64,000 bases of DNA. Origin: Pseudomonadota bacterium (lineage in GTDB: Bacteria > Pseudomonadota > Gammaproteobacteria > Burkholderiales > Burkholderiaceae_C). The number at the start of each line of letters is the position of its first letter. Positions within the stretch are counted from its first letter, which is position 1. Shown one piece after another: positions 1 through 9,189 of this stretch. Under the pieces are notes generated by a model, which had not been told where the DNA came from, ran no database searches, and saw only the letters and a program-made list of their open reading frames with translations. The stretch lies in the NCBI GenBank assembly GCA_021846965.1, contig JAJZWA010000009.1:1-64000 (forward strand), in the 5' to 3' direction. The translations under genes were made by a program, and so were the position numbers.

Positions 1-122
1 AAGTCCGGATGTACGGGTGCAATCCTTACCTTCCGCCATCACCCACTGAGCGCTTGGCAAACCGGGGGCGTCCATGTATGGGGGGACGGAGCGGGGGTCG
101 CCCCCCGCGACGGAGGGGGCCG

Positions 123-668
123 TCAATACCCCCCGCCAGCGATCGGCCGCACGCGCCGCGAACCGCCGGCGCGACGGTTGGCCCTCACTTCCGGCTCGGT
201 GCTGGCGCCCAGCTCGTCGGCCCGCGTGGTCAGCGCGTTCAGCGCACGGTCCAGCGCCAGCACGAGCTCGTCGTCGATGACCTCCAGCAGGCGCGCGTTG
301 AGCCGGGCGACCTGCGGGAACACCTCCTCGTACAGCGCGCGCCCCGCCGGGGTCAGCGACACCGAGGCCCGGCGCGCGTCGGCGGCGGTGACCGCGCGCT
401 GCGCCAATTCCTTGGCCACCAGGCTGGCGATCGCGCGCGAGGTACGGGGGCGATCCAGGTGCGAGCGCTCGGCCAGGTCCGAGGGCGAGGCCCGGCCCAC
501 CGTGGCCAGCACGGCGAGCAGTCGCCACTCCCGGCGCGAAATGCCCCACTTGCCTTCCATCAGGCGTGTGACCGGGGACGTCGCCGACGCGTACAGCCGG
601 AACAGGCGGTAGTTCAGCAGTTCATCCAGGTTCTCGGGATTTCGCAATCGGCGGATCTCGGTGGACAT
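123..668 (-). CDS. MarR-family transcriptional regulator
   Basis: A 181-residue protein with a MarR-type winged helix. A helical N-terminus (residues about 10-40) is followed by a helix-turn-helix segment (about 55-85, with SDLAERSHLDRPRTSRAI) and a wing ending in a typical arginine/serine strand (RRASVSLTPAGRALYEE). The frame stays open much further upstream, but the start at MSTEIRR gives the family's usual length, so I chose it. It is transcribed away from the amino-acid ABC transporter starting at 889; such divergent MarR proteins usually repress the neighbouring operon and respond to an aromatic or substrate-like ligand. The HPPD gene in the facing operon suggests, by inference only, an aromatic acid ligand. 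The C-terminal 20 residues are Arg/Gly-rich and probably disordered. Confidence 0.85.
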   Translation of the reverse strand: MSTEIRRLRNPENLDELLNYRLFRLYASATSPVTRLMEGKWGISRREWRLLAVLATVGRASPSDLAERSHLDRPRTSRAIASLVAKELAQRAVTAADARRASVSLTPAGRALYEEVFPQVARLNARLLEVIDDELVLALDRALNALTTRADELGASTEPEVRANRRAGGSRRVRPIAGGGY

Positions 669-792
669 GGCTCGCACGAAAATGGGCCTCCGCGGCAGCG
701 GCGGCTGGGTTGGTATTTCAGCACGACTGCCCGCGCGGTGGAATCGAATCGGTCCCGTTCCTTGCCGACCTTGATGTATTTCCGGGATTGAT

Positions 793-821
793 TCGAACAA
801 CGCATGAGTCCTCCCTAGAAT
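793..821 (+). promoter_or_regulatory. Candidate sigma-70 promoter for the ABC transporter operon
   Basis: A TAGAAT hexamer at 816-821 lies about 65 bases before the substrate-binding protein start, with a poor -35 match (TCGAAC, 793-798) 17 bases upstream. The 220-base gap between the divergent MarR gene and the transporter must hold the control region, but I see no convincing MarR palindrome. The -10 is plausible; the -35 is weak. Confidence 0.25.
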
Positions 822-888
822 CGGCCGGCATGGGGCTGGCGGGTGAGGCTGCACGGCTCCGACCGAGGCCACAGGAGGAGACCCGACC

Positions 889-1719
889 ATGAAGCCATCC
901 GGAACACTTCGCGCGGCCCTGGCCGCCTCGCTGCTGGGACTCGGCGCCTGGCACGCGGGCAGCGCCCTGGCGGCCAGCCCCATCATCGCCGGCAGCATCA
1001 CCAACAGCCCGCCCATGATCGCCTACGCGGACGACGGCAAGACCCTGCAGGGGGTCATTGTCGACCTGGCGGCCGCGATGAGCGCCCACCTGCCGGCGCC
1101 CATCGAGTTCAAGCCCGAGGCCTTCCCGAACCTGTTCCCGGCGATGCAGTCCCACCAGATCGACGTGGCCTTCACGATGATGAACGACACGGCGCAGCGT
1201 GAGAAGCTGGTGGACTTCGTCGACTTCTTCAACCTCGGCACCCGGCTGCTGGTGCGCAAGGGCAATCCCCAGCATGTCTCGGATCTGCACAGCCTGTGCG
1301 GCAAGACGGTGTCGACGGTGCAGGGCTCGATCCAGATCGAGCTGGTCAAGCAGGCCGATGCCTGGTGCGCCGCCCACGGCAAGCCCGCGGTGACCAATAT
1401 GCAATATGCCCAACCCGCCGACGCCCGCCTGCAGGTGCAGACGGGCCGCGTCGCGGCGTTTTTCGGGAATTCGCCGGTGATGTCCTACCTGGCCAGGACG
1501 GCCGACGGCGGCAAGCTGTTCGACGTTGCCGGGCCCGAGTACCAGCAGGTTCCGCTGGGCATCGCGGTACCCAAGGACAAGCCCCAACTGCGCGACCAGC
1601 TGCAAAAGGCCCTGCAGGCCACGATCGACGACGGCAGCTACCTGAAGGTGCTGCGCAAGTACGGCGTGCAGGGCGGCGCGGTGAAGTCGGCTGCCATCGA
1701 CGCCGGGGGGAAATCCTGA
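889..1719 (+). CDS. Amino-acid ABC transporter periplasmic binding protein
   Basis: A 276-residue family 3 (SBP_bac_3) solute-binding protein. A Sec signal peptide (residues 1-28, basic start, Ala/Leu-rich core, cleavage after SALA) precedes the two-lobed binding domain, with typical segments such as VIVDLAAAM near residue 57 and the motif for binding amino-acid carboxylates. The start has a strong Shine-Dalgarno sequence (AGGAGGAG, about 8 bases upstream). It is the first gene of a run with a permease (37 bases later) and an ATPase, which together form a polar amino-acid importer of the His/Gln/Arg class. The exact substrate cannot be read off; the downstream sulfatase-like and HPPD genes hint at an aromatic or derivatised amino acid. 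Confidence 0.9.
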   Translation: MKPSGTLRAALAASLLGLGAWHAGSALAASPIIAGSITNSPPMIAYADDGKTLQGVIVDLAAAMSAHLPAPIEFKPEAFPNLFPAMQSHQIDVAFTMMNDTAQREKLVDFVDFFNLGTRLLVRKGNPQHVSDLHSLCGKTVSTVQGSIQIELVKQADAWCAAHGKPAVTNMQYAQPADARLQVQTGRVAAFFGNSPVMSYLARTADGGKLFDVAGPEYQQVPLGIAVPKDKPQLRDQLQKALQATIDDGSYLKVLRKYGVQGGAVKSAAIDAGGKS

Positions 1720-1756
1720 GATCCGCAGGCAGCGGCGCGGGCAGGCGCCGCGCACC

Positions 1757-2587
1757 ATGACGGAACCCATCGACCTCGCCCGCATGCGGGTGGTGCCCCT
1801 GCGCCGCCCCGGGCTGTGGATCGCCAGCGCCGTCGCCGCGGCCGCCTTCGTGCTGCTGGCGGTCTCGGTCTGGCGCAACCCCAACATCGACCACGCTGCG
1901 ATCGCGCGCTACCAGTTCGCTCCGGCCATGCTGGACGGCTTGCGCACGACCTTGCTGATCGCGCTGATCTCCGAGCTGGTCGGGCTTGTGCTGGGGACCC
2001 TGCTGGCCGTCGGACTGATGTCCGGAAGCTGGGTGCTGCGCCTGGGCAGCCGGCTGTACGTCTGGCTGCTGCGCGGCACACCGCTGCTGGTGCAGATCAT
2101 CGTCTGGGGCAATCTGGCGCTGCTGTTCCCGCACCTGGGGCCCTTCTCCACGAATGCCGTGCTGACGCCCTTCGTCGCCTCGATCGTGGCGCTGGGCCTG
2201 AACGAAGCGGCATACATGGCCGAGGTGGTGCGTGCCGGGCTGCTCTCGGTGGACCGGGGGCAGTACGAGGCCTCGACGGCCCTGGGCATGCGGCGCGGGC
2301 TGGCGCTGCGGCGCATCATCCTGCCGCAGGCGCTGCGCGTGATCGTGCCGCCGGCGGGCAACCAGTTCATCTCCCTGCTCAAGGCCACCTCGCTGGTTTC
2401 GGTGATCTCCGGCGGCGACCTGCTGACGGCGGCGGAGAACATCTCCTCGGCCAATCTGCACACCATCGAGCTGATGCTGGTGGCCACCTTCTGGTACCTG
2501 CTGGTCACCACCGTGGCCGGCGCCGTCCAGCATGTGCTGGAGCGCCGGCTGGGTCGCGCGCATCGGAGTCCGCATGAAGCCGGATGA
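1757..2587 (+). CDS. Amino-acid ABC transporter permease
   Basis: A 276-residue inner-membrane permease of the HisM/GlnP type (TIGR01726-like). An N-terminal membrane segment (about residues 22-40) is followed by four to five more hydrophobic helices. The EAA loop that docks the ATPase is clear at about residues 165-200 ([18 protein letters not shown], then ALGM and LPQALR). Only one permease gene is present, so it probably works as a homodimer. Its end overlaps the ATPase start by 14 bases, indicating translational coupling. Confidence 0.92.
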   Translation: MTEPIDLARMRVVPLRRPGLWIASAVAAAAFVLLAVSVWRNPNIDHAAIARYQFAPAMLDGLRTTLLIALISELVGLVLGTLLAVGLMSGSWVLRLGSRLYVWLLRGTPLLVQIIVWGNLALLFPHLGPFSTNAVLTPFVASIVALGLNEAAYMAEVVRAGLLSVDRGQYEASTALGMRRGLALRRIILPQALRVIVPPAGNQFISLLKATSLVSVISGGDLLTAAENISSANLHTIELMLVATFWYLLVTTVAGAVQHVLERRLGRAHRSPHEAG

Positions 2588-3392
2588 GTCCTCCGCGCCG
2601 CGCCCCATGGTGCAGGCGCGGGGCGTGCGCAAGAGCTACGGGCGCCTGGAGGTGCTCAAGGGCATCGACCTCGAAGTGGCCGCCGGCGAGGTGGTGTGCC
2701 TGATCGGACCTTCGGGCTCGGGCAAGAGCACCCTGCTGCGCTGCATCAACCACCTCGAGACCATCCAGGCCGGCGCCATCCGCGTGGACGGGGAGCTGAT
2801 CGGCTGCCGCGAGCACAAGGGGCGCCTGTATGAGCTGTCCGAAAGCGAGGTCTGCCGCCAGCGCGCGGACATCGGCATGGTGTTCCAGCGCTTCAACCTG
2901 TTCCCGCACATGACCGCGCTGCAGAACGTCATGGAAGCGCCCATGCACGTGCGCCGCCAGCCGGCCGAGCAGGCGCGCCGGCGGGCGCTGGAACTGCTGG
3001 AGCGCGTGGGGCTGCTGGCCAAGGCGCATGCCTATCCGGGCCAGCTCTCCGGCGGCCAGCAGCAGCGCATCGCGATCGCGCGCGCGCTGGCCATGCAGCC
3101 CAAGGTGATGCTGTTCGACGAGCCCACCTCGGCGCTGGATCCCGAGCTGGTCGACGAGGTGCTGGCCGTGATGCGCCAGCTCGCCGACGAAGGCATGACC
3201 ATGATCGTGGTCACGCACGAGATCGGGTTCGCGCGCGACGTGGGCCACCGCGTGGCCTTCATGGACGGCGGCGTGATCGTCGAGCAGGGTACGCCGCAGG
3301 ACATCCTGGTGCGTCCGCGGCAGGAGCGCACACGTGCCTTCCTGGCGCGGGTCATCGGCCCGCGCCAGGCGCAGGAAGCCGAGCCGGGGTAG
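2574..3392 (+). CDS. Amino-acid ABC transporter ATP-binding protein
   Basis: A 272-residue ATPase of the GlnQ/HisP family that powers the importer encoded just upstream. Walker A is GPSGSGKST (about residue 47), the Q-loop follows at [10 protein letters not shown], the ABC signature is LSGGQQQR and Walker B is VMLFDEP with the switch histidine in VVTHE. The frame is open further upstream, but the ATG at 2574, inside the end of the permease gene, gives the normal length; an ATG at 2607 is a second possibility. All catalytic motifs are intact. Confidence 0.93.
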   Translation: MKPDESSAPRPMVQARGVRKSYGRLEVLKGIDLEVAAGEVVCLIGPSGSGKSTLLRCINHLETIQAGAIRVDGELIGCREHKGRLYELSESEVCRQRADIGMVFQRFNLFPHMTALQNVMEAPMHVRRQPAEQARRRALELLERVGLLAKAHAYPGQLSGGQQQRIAIARALAMQPKVMLFDEPTSALDPELVDEVLAVMRQLADEGMTMIVVTHEIGFARDVGHRVAFMDGGVIVEQGTPQDILVRPRQERTRAFLARVIGPRQAQEAEPG

Positions 3393-3442
3393 ACCCGCCG
3401 CCGCGCGACGCCGCAACATCCAGAACCGCAACGGAGCCGAAG

Positions 3443-5008
3443 GTGGTCCGCAACGTCCTGTTCATCATGGCCGACCAGCTGCGCCGGGACCACCTGGCCT
3501 GCTACGGCCACCCCTACATGCGCACCCCCAACATCGATGCGCTGGCGCGGCGCGGCGTGCGCTTCGACCAGGCCTACGTCAACTCCGGCGTGTGCGGCCC
3601 CTCGCGCATGAGCTACTACACCGGGCGCTACGTCGCCAGCCACGGTGCCACCTGGAACCGCGTTCCCCTTTCGGTGGGCGAGCTCACGCTGGGTGAATAC
3701 CTGCGCAATGCCGGGCTGGAGCTGGCGCTGACCGGCAAGACCCATGTGATGCCCGACCAGGAGGGGCTGCGCCGCCTGCACCTGGATGGGCACAGCGAAC
3801 TCGGCCGCCTGCTCGAGCGCGGCGGCTTCAGCGAACTCGATCGCTACGACGGGCACCACGCCCCCGGCGACGAGTCGGGCTATCCGGCCTTCCTGCGCGC
3901 GCAGGGCTACGACAGCGCCGATCCCTGGACCGACTACGTGATCTCCGGGCTCGACGCGCAGGGCCGGGTGTGCTCGGGTTGGCACATGCGCAACGTGCAC
4001 CTGCCGGCACGGGTGCGCGAGGAGCATTCCGAGACGGCCTACATGACCGACCAGGCCATGCGCTTCATCGGGAACATGGGCGAGCGTCCCTGGGTGCTGC
4101 ACCTGAGCTACGTCAAGCCGCACTGGCCCTACATGGCGCCGGCGCCCTACCACGCGGCCTACACGGCCGACCAGTGCCTGCCGGTGATTCGCAGCCTGGA
4201 GGAACTGCGCAATGCCCATCCGGTGCTCGAAGCCTATCGGGCCAGCGAGGAAAGCCGCAGCTTCTCCCTGGACGAATGCGTGCGTGTGGTGCGCCCGGCC
4301 TACCAGGGCCTGATCGAGCAGCTCGACACCCACCTGGGCCGGCTGTTCGAGCACATGGACCGCCTGGGCGTGCTGCGCGACACCCTGGTCATCCTGTGCT
4401 CCGACCACGGCGACTTTCTCGGCGACCACTGGCTGGGCGAGAAGGAACTGTTCTACGACATGATCCAGCGCGTGCCCCTGATCATCGCCGACCCTTCCCC
4501 CGAGGCCGACGCCAGCCGCGGCCGCGTGGAGCAGCGCATGGTGGAAAGCGTGGACATCGTGCCCACCATCCTGCGGGCGCTGGGGCTGCCGATCGCCCGG
4601 CACCGCATCGAGGGGCGCTGCCTGCAGGAGTTGCTGTTCGACGCGGGGCAGCCGTCGCCGGCATGGCGCGACATGGTGTTTTCCGAGCTCGACTACAGTT
4701 TCAAGGACGCGCGACGCCTGCTGGGCAAGAGCCCGCAAAACGCGCGGGGATTCTCCTGTCGCGACGCGCGCTGGCGCTATGTCTACTGGCTGGACGACGC
4801 CGAACAGCTCTACGACCTGCAGGAGGATCCGCAGGAAATGGTCGACCTGGGGCGCGAGGCCTCGACCGCGCCGGTGCGCGAGGCCATGCGCTCGCGCCTG
4901 CTCGACTGGCTGGCCCGCCGCAAGCGGCGGACCACGATCAGCGACGACATGGTCGAGAGCGGCACGGCAGCCCACAAGCAAGCCGGGGTCTTTTTCGGGC
5001 AGTGGTAA
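3443..5008 (+). CDS. Cytoplasmic sulfatase / phosphonate monoester hydrolase-like enzyme
   Basis: A 521-residue alkaline-phosphatase-superfamily hydrolase. The formylglycine motif CGPSR begins at Cys51, which a maturation enzyme must oxidise. Metal ligands are visible as Asp11-Gln12 near the start and Asp321-His322 in SDHGDFLGDHW. The sequence around SDHGDFLGDHWLGEKELF resembles the phosphonate monoester hydrolase (PehA) branch, which also cleaves aryl sulfates and phosphodiesters. There is no signal peptide, so the substrate must be imported, which fits the ABC importer ending 50 bases upstream. The start is GTG with a purine-rich site in front. Family membership is certain; the true substrate (sulfate, phosphonate or phosphodiester) is not. 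Confidence 0.85.
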   Translation: MVRNVLFIMADQLRRDHLACYGHPYMRTPNIDALARRGVRFDQAYVNSGVCGPSRMSYYTGRYVASHGATWNRVPLSVGELTLGEYLRNAGLELALTGKTHVMPDQEGLRRLHLDGHSELGRLLERGGFSELDRYDGHHAPGDESGYPAFLRAQGYDSADPWTDYVISGLDAQGRVCSGWHMRNVHLPARVREEHSETAYMTDQAMRFIGNMGERPWVLHLSYVKPHWPYMAPAPYHAAYTADQCLPVIRSLEELRNAHPVLEAYRASEESRSFSLDECVRVVRPAYQGLIEQLDTHLGRLFEHMDRLGVLRDTLVILCSDHGDFLGDHWLGEKELFYDMIQRVPLIIADPSPEADASRGRVEQRMVESVDIVPTILRALGLPIARHRIEGRCLQELLFDAGQPSPAWRDMVFSELDYSFKDARRLLGKSPQNARGFSCRDARWRYVYWLDDAEQLYDLQEDPQEMVDLGREASTAPVREAMRSRLLDWLARRKRRTTISDDMVESGTAAHKQAGVFFGQW

Positions 5009-5128
5009 TCTCGCCGCTGAACCCATCACGAATTCATGAGCATTCAGGCCTTGATCGTCGGAATCCACCTGGCGCGCAGCGTGCGCGGCAGGCCTGGCGC
5101 GCCCCCTCGGGCAGCGCGCTGATTCCCC

Positions 5129-5150
5129 GCGCCGCGCGGTCGCGCGGCGC
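5129..5150. repeat. GC-rich hairpin upstream of HPPD
   Basis: Perfect 9-base inverted repeat (GCGCCGCGC / GCGCGGCGC) around a four-base GGTC loop, 37 bases before the HPPD start, in the 178-base gap after the sulfatase gene. No T-run follows on either side, so it is not a classical intrinsic terminator. It may be a Rho-type pause, an mRNA-stabilising structure or a partial terminator between the two genes. Confidence 0.5.
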
Positions 5151-5186
5151 GTGCACGATGTCCATGAACCTTTGCAGGAGCCTGCA

Positions 5187-6269
5187 ATGCCTGATCTGTT
5201 CGACAATCCCATGGGTTTGTGCGGATTCGAGTTCGTCGAATTCGCCTCCCCCACCCCCGGCGTGCTCGAACCCCTGTTCCAGAACATGGGGTTCACGCGC
5301 GTGGCCCGCCACCGCAGCAAGGACGTGGAGCTGTGGCGTCAGGGCGATATCAATTTCATCGTCAACCGCGAGCCCCGCAGCCTCGCCGCCTATTTCGCCG
5401 CCGAGCATGGGCCCAGCGCCTGCGGCCTGGCCTTTCGCGTACGCGATGCCCACAAGGCCTATGCGCGTGCGCTGGACCTGGGCGCGCAGCCGCTGGAGAT
5501 TCCCACGGGGCCGATGGAACTGCGCCTGCCCGCCATCAAGGGCATCGGCGGCGCGCCGCTGTACCTGATCGACCGCTTCGAGGACGGCCGGAGCATCTAC
5601 GACATCGACTTCGAATGGGTCGAGGGCTGCGATCGCCACCCGCGCGGCCTCGGGCTGAAATACATCGACCACCTCACCCACAACGTCTATCGAGGGCGAA
5701 TGGCCTTCTGGGCCAATTTCTACGAGAAGATCTTCAACTTCCGGGAAATCCGCTATTTCGACATCAAGGGCGAATACACGGGCCTGACCAGCCGCGCCAT
5801 GTCCGCGCCCGACGGGCGCATCCGCATTCCCCTCAACGAGGAAGCCGGGGGCAACGGGCAGATCGAGGAATTCCTCATGCAGTTCAACGGCGAGGGCATC
5901 CAGCATGTGGCTCTGCTCACCGACGACCTGCTGGCCACCGTCGACGCGCTGCGCGCCAGCGGCGTGCCGCTGATGAGCGCACCCAACGAGATCTACTACC
6001 AGATGCTCGAGGAACGCCTGCCCGGGCACGGCGAGCCGGTGGCCGAACTGCGCGCGCGCGGCATCCTGCTCGACGGCTCCACCGCCGGCGGGGACAAGCG
6101 CCTGTTGCTGCAGATCTTCTCGCAGACCCTGCTGGGCCCGGTGTTCTTCGAATTCATCCAGCGCAAGGCGGACGAGGGCTTCGGAGAAGGCAACTTCAAG
6201 GCCCTGTTCGAATCCATCGAACGCGACCAGATCCGCCGCGGGGTGCTGGGCACGGCCAAGGCGGAGTAG
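5187..6269 (+). CDS. hpd: 4-hydroxyphenylpyruvate dioxygenase
   Basis: A 360-residue non-haem iron dioxygenase that converts 4-hydroxyphenylpyruvate to homogentisate in tyrosine catabolism. It has two vicinal-oxygen-chelate domains. The iron ligands are visible: His162 (in YIDHLTHNV), His240 ([11 protein letters not shown]) and Glu322 (VFFEFIQRK), close to the numbering of the Pseudomonas enzyme. Length is normal for bacterial HPPD. The start at 5187 has a good ribosome site (GCAGGAG, six bases away). It follows the importer and sulfatase genes in the same direction, and an aromatic amino-acid permease lies downstream on the other strand. The later pathway genes (homogentisate dioxygenase and onward) are not in the window. 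Confidence 0.95.
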   Translation: MPDLFDNPMGLCGFEFVEFASPTPGVLEPLFQNMGFTRVARHRSKDVELWRQGDINFIVNREPRSLAAYFAAEHGPSACGLAFRVRDAHKAYARALDLGAQPLEIPTGPMELRLPAIKGIGGAPLYLIDRFEDGRSIYDIDFEWVEGCDRHPRGLGLKYIDHLTHNVYRGRMAFWANFYEKIFNFREIRYFDIKGEYTGLTSRAMSAPDGRIRIPLNEEAGGNGQIEEFLMQFNGEGIQHVALLTDDLLATVDALRASGVPLMSAPNEIYYQMLEERLPGHGEPVAELRARGILLDGSTAGGDKRLLLQIFSQTLLGPVFFEFIQRKADEGFGEGNFKALFESIERDQIRRGVLGTAKAE

Positions 6270-6368
6270 CCCGAGTCCCCGCGCCGAGCGGGACCGGGGC
6301 CCGGGTGCGTACCTGCCGGGTTCCGCGGCGCAGGGCCCCACGGGCCGCTTGCCGCGGCTCAGCGCGGG

Positions 6369-6683
6369 TCAGTGTGGGTCGGCGCGAGCGGCGCCGCAAT
6401 TCCAGCATTGCGCGAACTGCGGGCCGTGGCGTTCGCCGCAGGCCTCGCAGCGCCACCCTGCGCCACGCACGGGGCGCTGCAGTTCCCCCAGGAGCTGGCG
6501 GGCGCGCTCCAGGTCACGATCGTCCAGCACCCACACGGTCGGCTCTGCCTCGCTAGGGGGGATCTCCCCGGCGATGCTGGACAGGTAGCGCGAGAACACC
6601 CTCGCCTCGATTCCGGCAGCGCTCAGCGCATCGGCCCACAGGGTGGCGATGACCAGGTTCGGAGCGGAGTCGACTCGACGCAT
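6369..6683 (-). CDS. DUF2007 domain protein with C-terminal zinc ribbon
   Basis: A 104-residue small protein. Residues about 8-70 match the DUF2007 'putative signal-transducing' fold (ATLWADALSAAGIEARV near the start). The tail carries two CxxC pairs (CEAC and CWNC) separated by about 11 residues, the pattern of a zinc ribbon. It lies 45 bases downstream of the amino-acid permease and is probably co-transcribed. Function is unknown for the family. Confidence 0.8.
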   Translation of the reverse strand: MRRVDSAPNLVIATLWADALSAAGIEARVFSRYLSSIAGEIPPSEAEPTVWVLDDRDLERARQLLGELQRPVRGAGWRCEACGERHGPQFAQCWNCGAARADPH

Positions 6684-6728
6684 GCCGCGAGCATAGCTCG
6701 GCGCCTGCGCCGGCCCCGCCCCGCGGCC

Positions 6729-8150
6729 TCAGGCGCCTCCGCCCACCACCGCCGGCACCCGCCGCAGGCGCTCGCGCACGAGATAGGCCAGCCACACCGC
6801 CAGCACCCACACCGGGATCGCCAGCACCGTGGCGCGGGTCTGCGGCGCAGCCAGCAACACGGCGGCCACCAGGCCGAGAAAGGCCAGGCAGGCATAGTTG
6901 CTCCAGGGGCTGAACAAGGCCGGGAAGCCCGTGCGCACCCCGCCCTCGCGCATGGCGCGACGGAAGTGCAGGTGGGTGAACACGATCACCCCCCACAGCA
7001 ACAGCAGCGACGCGGTGACCAGGGACATCAGCACCTCGATCACGCTGCGGGGAATCAGGTAGTTCAGGAGCACGCAGGCCGCGGTGGCCGCGCTCACCAT
7101 GCCCAGGGCTCGCACCGGCACGCCGCGACGATCCGCCACGCCGAAGAAGGCGGGGGCATTGCCCTGCCTGGCCATGCCGTAGAACAGGCGACTGGTGGAA
7201 TAGACGATGCCGTTGTACACCGACAGCGCGGCGCTCAGGATCACCAGGTTCAGCAGGTTGGCTGCGAGATGATCGCCGATGACGGAGAAGATCAGCGCGA
7301 AGGGACTGCTGCTGTAGGTGCCGCCTCCCACCTGCAACTGGCGCAGCAGCCCCTGCCATGGGTAGAGCGACAGAAGCACCAGGCTGGAGGCCACGTAGAA
7401 CAGCAGCACGCGGTAGACGATCTGGTTGATGGCCTTCGGGATCACCCTGGAGGGATCGCGGGTCTCGGCGGCGGCGAAACCGATCATCTCGATGCCGCCG
7501 AATGCGAAGGCGACCAGGCCCAGGGACATGAGCAGCCCCGACACGCCATGCGGCAGGAATCCCCCCTGCGACCACAGATTGGACAGCCCCACGCCCGCGC
7601 TGCCATGGTGCGCCACCAGCAGCCACAGACCGAAGCCGATCATGGACAGCACCGCGACCACCTTGACCATGGCGAACCAGAACTCCGACTCGCCGTAGGC
7701 TCGCACGCTGGCCAGGTTCAGGCCCGTGATCGCCAGCAGGCCCAGCGCAGCGGTCAGCCAGCCGGGGACCGAGGGCCACCAGAACTGCACGAACTTGCCC
7801 GCCGCGCTGAGCTCGACCATGCCCACCAGCACATACAGCACCACGGTGTTCCAGCCGGAGAAATAGCCGGCGAAACGGCCCCAGTAGCGGTCGGCGAAAT
7901 AACTGAAGGAACTGGAAACCGGGGTCTCGACCAGCATTTCGCCCAGGAATCGCATGATCAGGAACACCATGGCGCCGGCGAAGGCATAGGCCAGCAGCAT
8001 GGACGGCCCGGCGCGCTCCAGCACGCCGGCCGAACCCAGGAACAGGCCCGTGCCGATGGCGCCCCCGAGGGCGATGAGCTGGATGTGGCGATTGTGCAGG
8101 CGCTGCTGCAGGCTGTGAATCCCGGTGGGCTCCATGCCGGTGTGTTCCAT
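6729..8150 (-). CDS. Aromatic amino-acid permease (AroP/PheP type)
   Basis: A 473-residue amino acid:proton symporter of the APC superfamily with 12 predicted membrane helices. The first helix carries the hallmark IALGGAIGTGLFLG. Segments such as FLIMRFLGEM, ESEFWFAMVKV, IGFGLWLL and QIVYRVLLFY closely resemble E. coli PheP/AroP rather than GabP or lysine carriers, so aromatic amino acids are the likely substrates. This fits HPPD, encoded nearby. Upstream in the gap after the HTH gene a CATAAT hexamer on the minus strand (about 45 bases before the start) could be its -10. A second ATG five codons in is an alternative start. Confidence 0.85.
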   Translation of the reverse strand: MEHTGMEPTGIHSLQQRLHNRHIQLIALGGAIGTGLFLGSAGVLERAGPSMLLAYAFAGAMVFLIMRFLGEMLVETPVSSSFSYFADRYWGRFAGYFSGWNTVVLYVLVGMVELSAAGKFVQFWWPSVPGWLTAALGLLAITGLNLASVRAYGESEFWFAMVKVVAVLSMIGFGLWLLVAHHGSAGVGLSNLWSQGGFLPHGVSGLLMSLGLVAFAFGGIEMIGFAAAETRDPSRVIPKAINQIVYRVLLFYVASSLVLLSLYPWQGLLRQLQVGGGTYSSSPFALIFSVIGDHLAANLLNLVILSAALSVYNGIVYSTSRLFYGMARQGNAPAFFGVADRRGVPVRALGMVSAATAACVLLNYLIPRSVIEVLMSLVTASLLLLWGVIVFTHLHFRRAMREGGVRTGFPALFSPWSNYACLAFLGLVAAVLLAAPQTRATVLAIPVWVLAVWLAYLVRERLRRVPAVVGGGA

Positions 8151-8293
8151 GGCGAGGTCTCGCGGCCGGGCCCCCCCGGCACTGACGGACCATTATGGGT
8201 ACGACGGCGAGCGCCTTCAGCGGGAGCTGCGAATGCCCGGAATATCCCCAATAACCACTCCACAAGCATGTGAAATGCGGAAGGGGCGAGGCC

Positions 8294-9109
8294 TCAGCTT
8301 GCCAGCAGCTCGCGCAGGCGCTTGAGGTCTTCCGGCGTGGCCGGGTTGTAGATCACCAGGCTGAGGTCGGTCCTGCCATCCACGGCGAAGGCCGAGTACT
8401 CGAAGGAAAAGCTCCCCAGTACCGGATGGCGGATGTGCTTGATGGCCTCGTGGCGCGAGGGCGGTAGTTCCTGCTCGTCCCACAGGGCGCGGAACTCGGG
8501 GCTGAGCCGGCTGAGTTCGTCCACCAGCGGCTGCACCGCCGCCGCCGCCCCCGCGCGCGCGGCCTCCACGCGGAAACTGCCCACCACCGCGCGCGCCACG
8601 CTGTCCCAGTCGTACTGCGCGGCGCGCGCATGCGCGTCCAGGAACAGGTGGCGCAGCACGTTGCGCTGTTGCGGCGCCAGGGCCGCGTAGTCCATCAGCA
8701 CGCGCGTCGCCCCGCGGTTCCAGGCGATGATGTCCCAGGTGGCGGTGCGGATCACCGCCGGGCAGGGGTCCAGCATGTCGAGCAGGCGCTGCAGGCGCGG
8801 GGTGACGCCGTCGCTGCCCTGGTAGCGCGCCTGCGGCGGGCGCCCGAGCGCGAGCAGGAACAGGTGCTCGCGCTCGAGCTCGGTGAGCATCAGGGCTTGC
8901 GCGATGCGCTCCAGCACCGCCGCCGAAGGCGCACCGCCGCGCCCCTGTTCCAGCCAGGTGTACCAGGTGGGACTGATGTTGGCGCGCTGCGCCACTTCCT
9001 CGCGCCGCAGCCCGGGGGTGCGCCGCCGCTCGGCGGGGTAGCCGAGCGCGACGGGATCCAGGCGCATGCGCCGGTCCCGCAGGTATTCGCCCAGACGACT
9101 GGTAGTCAT
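8294..9109 (-). CDS. XRE-family regulator with MmyB-like ligand domain
   Basis: A 271-residue regulator. An N-terminal helix-turn-helix (about residues 5-70) contains the characteristic RRTPGLRREEVAQRA and the WYTWLEQGRG recognition region. A C-terminal MmyB-like domain (about 100-265) is thought to bind fatty-acid-like or other small ligands. It is transcribed divergently from two tandem reductase genes with an 80-base gap, the usual arrangement for this class, so it is likely their regulator. The palindrome TAGTACTA (9109-9116) overlaps its own start codon and is a candidate operator. Confidence 0.88.
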   Translation of the reverse strand: MTTSRLGEYLRDRRMRLDPVALGYPAERRRTPGLRREEVAQRANISPTWYTWLEQGRGGAPSAAVLERIAQALMLTELEREHLFLLALGRPPQARYQGSDGVTPRLQRLLDMLDPCPAVIRTATWDIIAWNRGATRVLMDYAALAPQQRNVLRHLFLDAHARAAQYDWDSVARAVVGSFRVEAARAGAAAAVQPLVDELSRLSPEFRALWDEQELPPSRHEAIKHIRHPVLGSFSFEYSAFAVDGRTDLSLVIYNPATPEDLKRLRELLAS

Positions 9110-9189
9110 AGTACTAGGATAATCTCACTACTTTACCATCATAAATCGCGCTCCCAGAATGCGTCCATGACCATTCTGGAGCAAGCATG

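Noticed and set aside
91-108. GC hairpin downstream of the MarR gene
   Set aside because: Short G/C homopolymer arms without a T-run; such matches are common in this composition and do not support a terminator call.
9-791. Open frame of 260 codons on the plus strand over the MarR gene
   Set aside because: Antisense shadow of MarR with no motif or ribosome site.
3032-5320. Open frame of 762 codons on the minus strand across the sulfatase gene
   Set aside because: Shadow of the ATPase and sulfatase genes; composition rich in His/Gln/Ala/Val and no motif.
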